Origin: Cryptomeria japonica
Taxonomy: Eukaryota; Streptophyta; Pinopsida; Cupressales; Cupressaceae
Length of the DNA stretch: 64,000 nucleotides
Assembly (NCBI RefSeq): GCF_030272615.1
Contig: NC_081410.1
Coordinates: 566,823,152-566,887,151 of the forward strand
Reading direction: 5' to 3'
Positions 10,411 to 22,387 of this stretch are shown here, one piece after another. Under the pieces are notes generated by a model. It ran no database searches. It had not been told where the DNA came from and saw only the letters and a list, made by a program, of their open reading frames with translations. Position numbers and translations under genes: made by a program. Numbering within the stretch: position 1 is the first letter of the stretch; each line of letters opens with the position of its first letter.

Positions 10411-13400
10411 AATTTAATTTGTTGCAGTATCAATTACTTCACTTTTGTTTAAATTGCTAGGAAATTAGTTCATTTTCATTAAAATTCGCAAGAAATTAGT
10501 TCATTTCATTTTTTATTTTGTAACTAATTCATAATTTTCAAGTAAATGGCATTTCATTTTTTGCATTTGTATTTCTAAAATCCTAATATGTATGTTTTAC
10601 TTAAACCCTAAATCTATAAACCTAAAAAATGTAAAATCATAAATCTATAACCTTAAAAGCATAAAATCAAGAAATCTAAAACCCTAAAAACATAAAACCC
10701 ATTTATTAGATTTATAATATAAATCATTTCCTTTGAACGAGGGCCTAATTTATTGCTCTTCCTATTCTATTGGTGTTGATTGTAGTCAAATAGACTCTTT
10801 GTGTATAACTATTATTATACATGTTATTTTCGAAGTTGTTAAGATTAGGGGTCTTATAGTCGCGTTGTCACACAAAAAAATAGGTCCATAATTTAGATAA
10901 TAATTAGCCTTAGACAAGTAATTTTCTAATTGTAAAGAAGGTAGATGAGAATATTTTTAAATTAAATTGTCTATAATAAATATCATCACTTGTTAATTTT
11001 TTTAATTAAACTTTTAAATTCTATAAGTTTCAAGTCAAAAAAAATTGAAACAATTATACTTATGTTCAATAATTTAAATTAACTTTAAATCTATTTAAAA
11101 ATTTGTCTAGAATATGAATTAACAATTCTCTTTTTCCTTCCTTGACTTTTAACTTCAATTTTATAGGATCCTCTTATTTATCTTTAGTATCCTCTATCAA
11201 ATTTCCTTTTTTTGTAATGTACTACTTCCAATAATGAAATCTACGAATCTCACTTTTATTAAAATATAAAAGTAGTGCCTTACATGTTGGAATATTAGGT
11301 AAATTGGGTGCATAAGGTATCAAATCACTTGAATAGGAGGGTGTCATTGATAGTGCTTCCCTTCTGAATTTGTATCTTTCATGTTTTCTTTCTATGTTCA
11401 TAAAAAAAATTCTACCATGTCCAAGGATTGCCTAATCATACTTATAGTATATTGTAGCTCGACAAACCATTCCACTCCATATTTATTAATTGAACTATTT
11501 TGTAGCCATTTAACTAGGTCTCTTTAGATCTTTGATAAAAATTATTTATGGTTTTCCAAATTTCTTTTGTATCATTTCCTTCATTTTGAACTAGAAACAT
11601 TATTATTTTGATGTGGTTCAAAGTTGAGAAAAAATGGATTTAGAACAACTTTGTAACACCCTTCTTCATGTATATCTAATACAACCCTAAGTTGTTACAT
11701 GCTTTTCTTCAATAAATGGTTAGATAGAATAAGGGATTATAAATGAGATGATTTTAGGATAATATTCTTAGCATTACCTAGAGAACTCAATAAAGAAATG
11801 GTAGAAACTAATATGGTTTATAATTGGGATCTAGCTATGCTCATGAATGTGTTGGTTATGTGCCACAAGTAAAGAGGACAATGGGAGAATGGAGAAACAA
11901 CTAATTTCAAATTAATTGAACCTTTATGAGAAGTTACAAGTCCAACCATTATGTTTTACTTAGAAGGAAATGAGGTTTTGTTATCCAACATAGATATGTT
12001 AATGAGTCTATTATTGGGGGTCCTTAAGGAGTATTTTTGAGTCAATTACCATGTTTTAATTACAAAAATGGACCCCTAGGGTCTATACCTTTGAGGTGGG
12101 GGCCTATTGGGCATGCAATAAAGGCTCTAGGACTTGTTTTCACTCTCTAAAATTCCTCATTAACATGAGTGACGAATTTGGAGGATAGATGAGTTGAGGG
12201 GTACCCACTCCACCCCCATACCTCATTTACTAGGGAAGACTTTGGGGAATGGGTTCTCCTAATTGTTGTCCCATATTACATGAGGAAAAGACTTCATGGA
12301 GGAAGAGGATAGAGAGGTGAAAAGTGTCACCTCCCTATACAAGTCCAAATTAATCTCCCGTATATGGGTTTTGTGAAGAGGAAGTTGGGTGTTACCCCCT
12401 ACTCCATTTTTCAAGAACTCTTGTAGGATTTTGGGGAAAGACGATAGATTGGGGGAAGGAAGGAGACTATCCTTGGAGAGATGGAAGACAAAATGCTTAG
12501 GTTTAGAGAGATAAGTTCTCCTTTTCCTCTAATCCATTTTTTTATTGTTACAAGTTTGAGATGTAGTTGCAAAGTCTAGAATGTAGTGTTTATGTGATGA
12601 AAAATATTAGAGTTATGTAATGGTTTTAGCTGATGAGAGGAAATTGTGGAATGTGTGAGACCCCACTATCTTGGGTCTAAATCAATCTTCTTGCTCAGGG
12701 GTTTGGCTAGAGATTACAAGGCTCCCTAATGCCAATATGGTTGGGAGGAGAGCAAGCCTTGCTTTTGTGTTTTCCCAATTGTCATGTATGATTAAGAGAT
12801 CTTTCAAGGTGTGTAGTTAACGAAAAAAAATATATTGTGTAATAAAAGAGAAAGCCTATGATGGTTCTTTCTCATTGAAATACATTTAACGATGGTTGTA
12901 TGAAAATGGTAATTTAATGATATTCCATTATGTTGATTTAAAGACTCATTGCATGTTTGAAGAACATATTGTGTAGATATTTGTTATATTTTTCTGTTAA
13001 GAGCAAGCTTGCTCCCAATGGCATGGTTTATTTTGAACTACTTAGTTTGTGGAACCCTTCAAGTCCTCTATTTTGAAGCATCTCTAATGTAAACGAGAAG
13101 GCATTAAAGTTATAGTTGATAATTTTCTATTGTAAGCGAAATGAAAGAGAATGTTTTAGTTCATGCTCATTGTCAGGGAGATAATTTATTGATCTTAGGA
13201 GATAGAACCATGAATTTGTTGTGCCTGCAGTTAAGTTGGGCACATGAATCATGTAAGCTTTACTCTTAGGATCAATTCCCTCCCTTTGTTTCATATATAT
13301 ATGAAGGGAAATATTCATGTCAATAAAGCAATGATAAAATCGGACGCATGTAATAGAATGATGAAAATTAAAATTGACTCTATGTTTTCCAAGTGGCAAA

Positions 13401-13860
13401 CAAATTGAGAGATTCTGTAAGCATTATTCCAACTAAAATAGATTTCTTATCAATATATCCCAGTACAGACCATCATTTTTGTGATTTTAATTCATTACAT
13501 TTGGTAATCACAATCTGTTTGCAAACGAATTGAAAGAAATTTGAATTAGCAGTAGAGTCAATAGTAATTCCCCACTAAATTACATATATTAATGAAATTA
13601 AAAAAAGTAAAATTAAGCTACTGTGTATTCAACAAAGAAACTTAAAATATGATACAAAATCATCTGTAAAATGCTGGTAAAAATAAGTTTGAATGGAACC
13701 TTAGCTTTTTGATTAATTTCAAATGAGAAAACACTTGTTATTCACACGGTAAGACACAGGGTTCCATCTAGTTAGTCGATTATTTACCAACCTAGAACTC
13801 AACAAGGTGAAATGTATTACAAAAGGAAACGCTCTGTAGCCAACTCAATCTCCTTGCGTA
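10411..13860. other. AT-rich intergenic sequence, no gene seen
   Basis: Long stretch without a supported gene. 10580-10700 is rich in ccctaaa-like words but not in register. 11640-12830 is less AT-rich and may be old retroelement sequence, but I can assign no domain. Short ORFs here lack coding character. Confidence 0.5.
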
Positions 13861-13872
13861 GTTAGGGTGAGA

Positions 13873-14195
13873 TTATTGTAGTATGTATTTACTTATACAC
13901 ACGCCCTTTCCTGCACCTCCAAATCTCGCCATATTCTCGATGCGAATGACAATATGTTTGACAATAGTCATGGTTGCATTAGCAGGAGAGTAGGCACCGA
14001 GTAAATGAACTACGATAGTCCAATCCTTGTATGTGTAGAAGAATAAACTACGATAGTCCAATCCTTGTTTGTTGGTGGAATGAGTAAATGGCATAGCCTC
14101 AGGAAATTAATGTGATTAAAGAGAATGCGGATACCATTGACCCAAGCACCTATATGCCAGGAAAAAAGGTACCAGTATGTTTGGCTTTCGAGCAA
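13873..14195 (-). pseudogene. Unrecognised gene-like fragment with internal duplication
   Basis: Minus-strand frames contain plausible protein text, for example GAYSPANATMTIVKHIVIRI followed by ENMARFGGAGKGVC, but they are short and shift. A 23-base stretch, aactacgatagtccaatcc plus ttgt, occurs twice 39 bases apart (near 14008 and 14047), which breaks any reading frame. No family is recognised. It may be a gene scrap or an old element. Confidence 0.3.
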
Positions 14196-14199
14196 AATT

Positions 14200-15239
14200 T
14201 AAATAAACAAATAAATAGAAAGGATGTGGATTAGATAAGAGGCCACCATGCAAATTCCATAGCAAGAAAGAAGTGTAAAAGAAGATATTTTTTAAATTAT
14301 AATATAATATATATTATAAATGATTAATGTAATAGGTGTAGCTAAGTTTTAATTAAGATGTTTCTAATTTTCACAATTTTTATGTTTAAACTCTATTCTA
14401 ACTGGAGTTTTAAAATAGATACTAAATGATAGGAATAAAATCTTTCAATTGAAATGAAGGTTTTAAAGTTTTTTTTTCTTTAATTTAGATATTTCTAATT
14501 TTTAATTTTGATGTCTTCAAGTTTAAATTATTGGTTTCTTATACAATTTTTTATGATGTTTCTAAGTTAGAAACTTGAAACTTGAAGAATTTAAAATTTG
14601 ATGTCTCATTTACAAGTTATAATTTATATTGGTGATATTCTCAAATCATTACTTTTTAATAAGATGTAAATTACATATATTTATATATATAATAAATGGG
14701 TATGTGTATTATCTGATTATTCTTTATGAGAAATAGGATAACTTATTTATTTTTGAGTAATAATATCAAATATTATATCTAGTTTGTGTAGTTTTTGGAA
14801 TATAAGAAGATATTTCTATATAGAGAATTAAGTGTGCTAGTTGGATTAATTTAATTGTGTAGTTGGGCAGCAAACTAAACTCCTCGGTCAACATTATTAT
14901 GCATGTTGAGGGTGATATAATAATAAAGAGGTTTGTGAGAATATTAGTGTATTTGGTATGGTGTTTAATTTTGTTATATAGCAAGGATACTAATATTCCT
15001 AACAATGATATTAAGGGTATATTATTATAGATATAGAGTGATAATGTTGATGGAGTGTAATGAGTTTTCATAATTGATAATGTCACTATCATAAGTAAAT
15101 GTAACATTCACAATGGAGTTAGTAATAATATTATTAACACAACTGGTAGTAAAGTGTGGTGTTAGAAAAATAATAATTGTGATATCTTGTTGAATAATGT
15201 TAAAGTGAGCACAATCCATTTAATGAATGTTCTTTTAAA
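14200..15239. other. AT-rich spacer
   Basis: Very AT-rich; the minus-strand ORFs at 14.77-15.22 kb are low-complexity and not supported as genes. Confidence 0.55.
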
Positions 15240-15528
15240 AAAAAATAGTGGATTTCGTTGACTTAAATTATGGGTCATGACGAATCTCAAATAGTAGGCT
15301 AAGTATTTATAATTGGAATAAAGTGTTTTCAACTATTACTTCCTCCCAACTTAAGAATCAGTGGGAGTAATGACTTTACTAGGGCAACCAATAACAACTG
15401 ACACCCATACATTAAACCCTAAAGAGTATAGGTAGACTTCCATCCTACAACTCCAAATAGGAAAATACCATTGTGTTCAAATACTAGAATCTACCCAAGC
15501 TAGAGAAAGCTTATCAATAGAGAAACCA
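15240..15528 (-). mobile_element. Leader (5' internal) region next to A2 LTR
   Basis: Minus-strand sequence immediately downstream of a primer-binding site. It is the start of the internal region of an LTR element that decays into AT-rich sequence to the left. No ORF is recoverable. Confidence 0.45.
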
Positions 15529-15541
15529 AACTCTGATACCA
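15529..15541 (-). other. Primer-binding site (initiator Met tRNA type)
   Basis: The plus-strand string aactctgatacca is the reverse of tggtatcagagtt, the standard plant retrotransposon primer site complementary to the 3' end of initiator methionine tRNA. It sits five bases from the LTR end at 15547. Confidence 0.8.
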
Positions 15542-15546
15542 ATTAT

Positions 15547-16939
15547 TGAACACTAGATGTCACAGAGAAGTGGGGGGGAGGGGTGAATCGGTGATTTCCA
15601 AACTTTTCCCTTTTCTATCCTATGTGTGTATACCAGTTAACAGATCTAACACGAGGCAACCATACCGATTAGATGGGAGACTAACACAAATACAACCACA
15701 CATAAAAGGGACATCACATAACACCAGATGTACAAGGAAAACCCAAGATGGGAGAAACCTTGGTGAGAAGTGCTAGTGGAGACTACTGCTCCAACCCAGC
15801 TTCATAATGAAAATCTCAGTTACAACATTTAGGGCACCAACCCAAGAAGTACCACCCCTTCTTTTAGGGCACCAACCCAAGGAGCACCAACCCCTACATC
15901 GAGCTCCAGCTCAGTGATTACAAGATCATAAAATAAATACAAAAGTTATCTCTTGGTTACACATGAGATATGTAACCTCTGCTAGTTTTCTTCTTTGATG
16001 CAACCTTACTAGTTTAGCCTTTGCTTCTTCTCTATCAGTACATTTCTCTCTACTGACTATCAGTTCACAACTTGTTGATTACTTCACTTGCTGGTTTAAC
16101 AGCTACTCTGATCTTCTCTATTTCTTCTCTGTAGGATCACTCATCTCTGGTTCCTTTGTTGGTTCACTCCTCACAAGTTCACACCACTGTCAAGCTCAAT
16201 AACAGTCTATCAATTTCTTTACCTCTTTGAGTTGCACTCTTGTCATTGGTTCTCCCTTCATCACTCAGTCACCTTGATCTTTAACTAACTCTCTGACTGG
16301 TTGACTCTTTTATGCTATTTCACTCTCTATCCTTCATCACCCAACATGCAGCATCATCAATCCCTTCTGTCATGAGTCAACAAATTTATACTTGAGTTCT
16401 CCCGGCATGACCGACATTCAAACTTCTAACTTGCTAGGGTTTATTCATCGACCCCAAGACATACCAAAATCCAATCAGATCTTTGTCCAGAGATCGACTA
16501 CATGTAATGGATCTATCAGACTCCACCAATCCTACTGCATTCACAACACATACATTATTTCGGGGAGGTCATGATGTATGCCATATATATTATGGGATAA
16601 GAAAGGTATTAATGTGACATCCCTGAGGAGTAGATGCATCTTTAACTTGACAGATGACCTTGTAGATTTCCCATATGCCATCCTTGCTTATTGAAGAAGC
16701 ACATTCTCTGTCAATCTTCTCTTTATTTGGTGGCACTCTTGTTGTATAATATCCACACAATATACTGGTTGCCTGAACATACTTCACTACTCTTGATGTG
16801 ATTTAGGTAACATTTCCCCTCTTCATCATAATCAACAGCCTAGCATCTTGCTCTCTTGTTGGTGACAATCATGCACTGCCAACATGTTACTTACCAGTCT
16901 GCAGTCCTTATATCTACAATAAAAGTTAACACTAACTTG
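15547..16939 (-). mobile_element. A2-family LTR, larger part (split by element A1)
   Basis: This is LTR sequence on the minus strand, starting as tgaacactagatg on the plus strand beside the primer-binding site. It shares with the LTR at 34100-35216 the phrases ggttggtgctccttgg and ggttggtgccctaaa (here reversed), and with the A1 LTRs a box ggggaggggtgaat near the same end. The LTR is interrupted at 16939 by A1 and resumes at 24967. The rejoined LTR would be about 1.5 kb. Confidence 0.75.
16935..16939. other. Target-site duplication of A1, left
   Basis: acttg immediately before the A1 LTR. The same five bases follow the element at 24962-24966. Confidence 0.9.
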
Positions 16940-18098
16940 TGTTAGGCCCAATATGAAAAGCTAATGTACTAAGAGGGGAGGGGTGAATTAGTACTCCAAA
17001 ACTTTTCTTCAATAATAACCTTACTGTTATGCAAAAATAGAATAGTGCAGTAACATAAAATAAAGTTAAAACAAATAGATAATAATCATACATGATTCAC
17101 TCCATAACACATATATTTTGGTTACGCAGAAACTCTTGGTTAGAGAGAAAAACTATGGTGGGGATGGCACCCACAACTTCACTATTGCAATAATAAAGAT
17201 TGCTCGGTTAGAGCTACATTTAGCTATTTCTAATAGCTTACCCTGTTAGGAGTAACAAGATCTGTTAGATCTACCTTGCTAAAGGATTTTACAACATTAA
17301 TCTGAATATTGCACCTGGTTAGAGGCTTTACAATTTATAGACTTGGTTAGAGTCTTTTACCCTGTTAAAGGTTTCTCTTTCAACTTCACAATATTACAAT
17401 AAAATCATTACAAATATCTACAACTTTACATCTAAAATGTTATAGCAGATTCTATGTGCTCAGAATAAGATTACCTTGCTTATAGCATACCTTGGTAACC
17501 CATATTGTAACTTGGTAAACCCTTTTGTTTACTCTGTTCTTCGATTGTTCTCTGATAACCTTCTTGGTGACCTCTTTGTGTCTCTATAATAGTCTTCCTT
17601 CATAAATACACACACTTTTTACTCTCTTCCCATGCTGTATAAATAGATCTCTAAAAACGGTGATCTAATTCATTGCTTTGATCTTACAAACAAGATTCCT
17701 CGAATGAATAACTAAACAAAATATTTCATTGGCTAGATTGACCTTGCGATCATACACAATCTTCTAATGCAATTTCCAATGTAATAACGGTTAGATGTGC
17801 CTCGATCTTGTAACACGTTTTCATGTGCATGTCCAAGTTCAATGTATCTAGTAACATGTTTCACTCGGTGAATATCAACTCGGTGTGTTAACTTTACTGC
17901 TCGGTAGCAATAAAAAGATACCTGGTAAATAGCTCGGTGAATACTACATTCTATGACTACTTTCTTCTGTAATCGACTAGACTGTTCATACCGACTTCTC
18001 TGTGTGTACCGACTACATGATTCGGTAATGCTAACCGACTAGAATATATAGTATGACTTTGAATATAAAAACTAATGGCAATTTGATTAGTAGTAACA
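16940..18098 (-). mobile_element. A1 3' LTR
   Basis: It has the same length as its partner at 23803-24961 and is nearly identical. It lies next to the purine tract, which identifies it as the 3' LTR of the minus-strand element. Confidence 0.93.
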
Positions 18099-18099
18099 A

Positions 18100-18110
18100 C
18101 CTCCCCTTTT
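18100..18110 (-). other. A1 polypurine tract
   Basis: cctcccctttt on the plus strand reads aaaaggggagg on the element strand, two bases from the LTR edge. This is the expected plus-strand priming site. Confidence 0.8.
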
Positions 18111-18233
18111 GACATTAGTTGAGATGTTTGAAAAAAACTACTTTCAAAGTCATAACTCAAAAATCTATATACTTTACAAAATGACTGCACTTGACAATAT
18201 ATACAATAGTCAATGAAATAGTATATGCGGATA

Positions 18234-18478
18234 TACTCCCCTTATCATTATTCTATACATAACTCTGAATTTTGCATGCTCGGTTCTGTTCTGTTCTTAT
18301 GTGCTCTGATTGCTCTGTATATTCTGCTCGGTATACTCCCCTTGTATACAATACTCAAAACTGTGTCCCTTGTACACAATACTCAAAACTGTCTTACCAA
18401 AACTGTATCACTCTCCAAATATAGTATTACTCCCCCTTTGGTATTACTCCCCTATGTAGTATTATAATATTACTCCCC
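18234..18478 (-). repeat. Five polypurine-like motifs in A1 3' region
   Basis: The 8-mer tactcccc (element strand ggggagta) occurs at 18234, 18334, 18428, 18445 and 18471, all between the end of ORF-X and the true purine tract. They resemble extra plus-strand priming sites, though a simple sequence bias of the 3' noncoding region is an equal explanation. Confidence 0.6.
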
Positions 18479-18500
18479 CTTTTTTACAAACATCAAAAAC

Positions 18501-21500
18501 TTAATTTCCATCCGGGGGCGGTAACTGATCAAAAATAGATTTATACTTGTTCCAGGCATCGGTGAGGGCGACTGAGAGTGAATCCTTTACACTTTCCATT
18601 AATGAATTTTGTGCTTGAATATCAGCTAATAGTGATATTAAGCCATCAAGAGTGCTTCCTTCTTGTGTAGTTGATAGGTGTGTAGCTCTGATGATCTGTT
18701 CCTGTACTGATGAGAGATGAGGAAGGAATAATGTCTGAAGGGTCATTATATCCATCCTAATTTTATGCTCTTCATTCCTAAGTGCTAACTATTGAACCAT
18801 GAGTTGTTGAAGCTTGGTATAAAAATTCTGAACTGAATTAGGCTCGGTGGTCAACTTAGTTAAGAGATCGGTGATCTCTTTCTCAATTGCATCAATTTTA
18901 TTCTTGATATCTTTAATTAATAAGGAAAATGTACAAAGTTTCTGAAATAAATAAAGAATATGCTTCAGCAATGAATTTGACAAGCTTTACTTTTCCTATA
19001 GTTAGAGCTTTTTGTACCTCTTCAATCATTTTTGTTGTAAGCTCTTTATCTTTTAGCTTGCTTAAGTACTTAGATGCATCAACTCCTGATGTTTCTATTT
19101 GAGTAAGGAGTTCATCTAGTTGAATGTGGATGGCTGCATCGGTTGACACTGTTGCTAAAGGTAGCATTTCTGTTAGTAGTGTCTTGACCTTCTATAGTAC
19201 TTTATTCTTCTTTTGAATAGCCAATTGTTTTTCCTATTCGGCCTTTGCTTTGCATAGTTCACTAAAATTGGTAAGTGCTTGCCCTTTTAATTTTGAGATA
19301 TCGACATTGGGCAACACTATCAGTTTAGTCAAATCAATTTTGAAACTATGCTTTCTCACCTTCTTCTCTTTTCCTTTGGTCGGTTGCACTAAGACAAGTG
19401 CTTGTGAGGCTTGTTGACCCTCGGTAGGTTGCTCGGTAGATGCAACACTTTGGTCGGTTCTTGTAGTCGTTGTAGTGTCCTTGGGTGTCTCGGTGCTAGA
19501 GGTCTCAGCTGTAACATTTGCAGTGCTTGACAGTTCTTGAGACGTCTGATCTTTGGTTGTATCTTCTGCTGCTTCAAACTTGTGACCTTTGGTGCCTTGA
19601 TCTGTGTCCTTAGGAGCTTCGGTTGAGACAGGTGGCTTCACTGGCGGATAAGGCTGAACTTGTTCTAAAACAGATTCACTAGATACAAGTTTTGCATAGG
19701 TAGTGCCTTCAATCATTTCCTGCTTTTGTGCTTCTTCATCCATAACATCTTCATCAATTTGAATAGTGGTAGCCAGATCTGGACCTTGCTCGGTGACATT
19801 AGGATCTTGCTCAGTGACATCAACAATTTCAATTTGAGATTGTTCACCGACTTCCTTTAGTTTGAAGATTTCCTACCACTTGGCTTTTGTCTCATGTTCC
19901 ACATCAATGTATAGCCCATTCATCAATTTTAAGGCTCTCTGTTTGACAAGAAATTTAGAATTGTATGTGGTCAAATGCTCCTTGATTTCTACTATAGACA
20001 TATCAGGGAATAGATGGACTAGACTTCTTTCTCTTATTTGTCTCTCTGAGTCCATTGCATATTTCCATCTGTTATCAATATGTAAGTATAATTCACTCGG
20101 AAGTGACTTTACTAGTTCTAATGGAGCTAGCCGAAACTTTAGAAGTGTGCAAATGATAGCTTCTTCAATTTATCGCTTCTCATCATTATTCCTAGTCTCA
20201 TACTTAACATATCTAAATCCTGCAAATTCACCGTATTCTTTAAGATTGGCACAAAAATTTTCAACACTATGAATATTTACCTTTTTGCTTTTGACAATCT
20301 GAAATTTGTTCACATCATCAGATTTTGTATCACTAGACTCTTCTGCCAAAATGAGTCTCTGAGTAGATTTCTTGTAGGTTTTAGTTACCTTGGGTACAGT
20401 AACACTCTTTTGTTTCTTACTCGGTGATGCAGCTGATGCTCTAGTGTTGGGTCTCTTTGGTGGTGGAGTTGGTAGGGCCTTTGAAATGTCTTCTTTCCTT
20501 CTTTTCAAAACTTTACCCTTAGGCAACTCGGTACTTAATGTTATTGCTGCCTCTTGAGCTTCTGATTCCTCTTTGGTAATAGCAAGAGTGCCTTTGACAG
20601 GTGTAGAGGACGATTCTTCTCCGAATTTCTCAAATAAAACCTTTATCATTTTTGTAGCTTTTCTTGTAGCCTTAGGTACTACAATGCTCATTTTTGCTTT
20701 TTCTTTCACCTCTTCATATGTTCCATATCTTAGTTTTGTAGCATGCCTTGGCAATGATAGATAGGCATTAATTTGTTGTTGTGTTATATTATAGTCAATC
20801 TCATAACCCATTGGTGGCAAAGATTGTGTCCTTGGTTCAACATCATTCATATAACAATAATCAGTGTCTACCTCAAAACATATATCATCCTTCTATTTTT
20901 CTACCAGTTGTGGTGGAATCCTGTACCTGTTGTGCATCTTCTCTTGAAATTTGCTATAGTCATCCATGATATCATTAAAGTTATCTTCTAGTTTCTTGAT
21001 AAAATCATTGATTTGATGGGTGATAGGTCGGTATAGCTCCCAAACTACTTTACCAACTGAGGGAAAGAACTTCTTAAAGTAGAAAAACATGCATACAAGA
21101 AGTGAACCAAACTTCAGTGTATTTGCCAAGTTGTTCTTCTTCGGCTTCCTTATTGTGTTCAGGTTCTCAAACAAGTTCTTTAGTAACACTTCACATAAAT
21201 CTACATTCATTCCCTTCTTCACTATTTTGTAGGCCAAGTCAAATGCGGCACATGGTACACTATTTTCCCTTGCAGATTGGAAGAAACAGTAACCAATTAC
21301 TCTAATTGCAAACTTGAGTTTTGCATCAGTGACATTGTTCAATTTCAGTCCTCAGTAATCAGATTCTACTCCAGTTAGACTGATTAGCTCCTTCTGTGAT
21401 ATCATTTTCTGTGCTCGTGCATGATCATAGATAGGATACCCTGTGATAACATGAATGATTTCCTTGGTCATTTTGAATGGTTGCTCCTCTAGCCACATAA

Positions 21501-21849
21501 AATCATCATGTACTCTGCTTAAGACAAACTTAACCCACTGGGGTTTGAACACATGGGGATAGGCTAGGGCTTCAGTTAATCCCTTGATTTTGATATGCTC
21601 AAATTTTCTATCCATTTTGCCATTAGTACAAAGTTCACCATATGTGTCACTAATCTCAACATGACTGAGTTCCTCTACATGACATTTGGTGAAGAATCTA
21701 ACATCTTCAACTAACAAGAATCGATCCAGGATGAGTGAAAATGCAGTTTTGTCATCCGGTTCAGAGGCGACTTTGGGAGTTAAATAATATTTTAGTGAGG
21801 GCTTTCCCACATTTTTGACAACTATGAGATCTTGGATCTTGGGCGCCAT
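18501..21849 (-). pseudogene. ORF-X: long accessory ORF of element A1
   Basis: One reading frame runs from the ATG at 21849 (MAPKIQDLIVVKNVGKPSLK) for about 1,116 codons to 18501. It is broken by stops at 21352, 20893, 20170, 19873, 19234, 19192 and 18789 and by a frameshift near 18.94 kb. Order of parts: an N-terminal globular region of about 320 residues (motifs VEDVRFFTKCHVEELS, WVKFVLSRVHDDF, IGYCFFQSARENS, LKFGSLLVCMFFYF); a conserved patch around DICFEVDTDYCY and GYEIDY; a basic linker (PPPKRPNTRASAASPSKKQK); a helical part; a Thr/Ser/Pro/Gln-rich low-complexity stretch; and C-terminal coiled coil. The homologous frame is in the A2 element at 30659-33386. I do not recognise a named domain, and no catalytic motif is seen. 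A structural or nucleic-acid-binding role is only a guess. Confidence 0.7.
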
Positions 21850-22387
21850 TGTAGGTTTTAGGTAAAATTTTGCAAACTAACCTTAGGGTTTACAAACGAT
21901 TGACGCTTCACACTCGGTAGATAATAGCAATTTGACAAGATTGGAAACCAGCTTAACAGTGTGAATAGATTTGATGTAAATACCTTGAAATTCGCTCTGA
22001 ATGAAGTTTGATCACCTTGATTTGCTCTGCTCTGCTCTCTTGAAAACTTGGTGAAAGAAAATGACTGGGAAAATACCTTTAAGTACTCAAAAATACCTTA
22101 TCGGGCTCCGTGCAAGTTAGGTCAAAACATTAAATGCACTCGGTTCACCTTTTACTGATTTACTCCTTTTTTCATTTTTAATTGAGTAACCAAATTTCCT
22201 TCATTAACCGACTTGATAGGCTTCTTGTATACACTAACTTGACAGGTTTCCTGTAAAGTACTTTTGATAGAATTTCAAACTGACTAATTGCATCTTAACT
22301 ATGCAGATTTTGAATTTTGTACATAATAGAATAGGAACTGTTATCATTTAACCTTTAGAGAATGTCGTCCCTTCATACCTTTTCTGA

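Noticed and set aside
10580-10700. ccctaaa-like words suggesting interstitial telomere repeat
   Set aside because: The words are irregular and out of register (aaaccctaaatctataaac...), so there is no telomeric array.
14766-15219. Minus-strand ORFs of 113 and 64 residues
   Set aside because: Low-complexity Ile/Asn/Thr-rich text in AT-rich DNA, with no motif or neighbour support.
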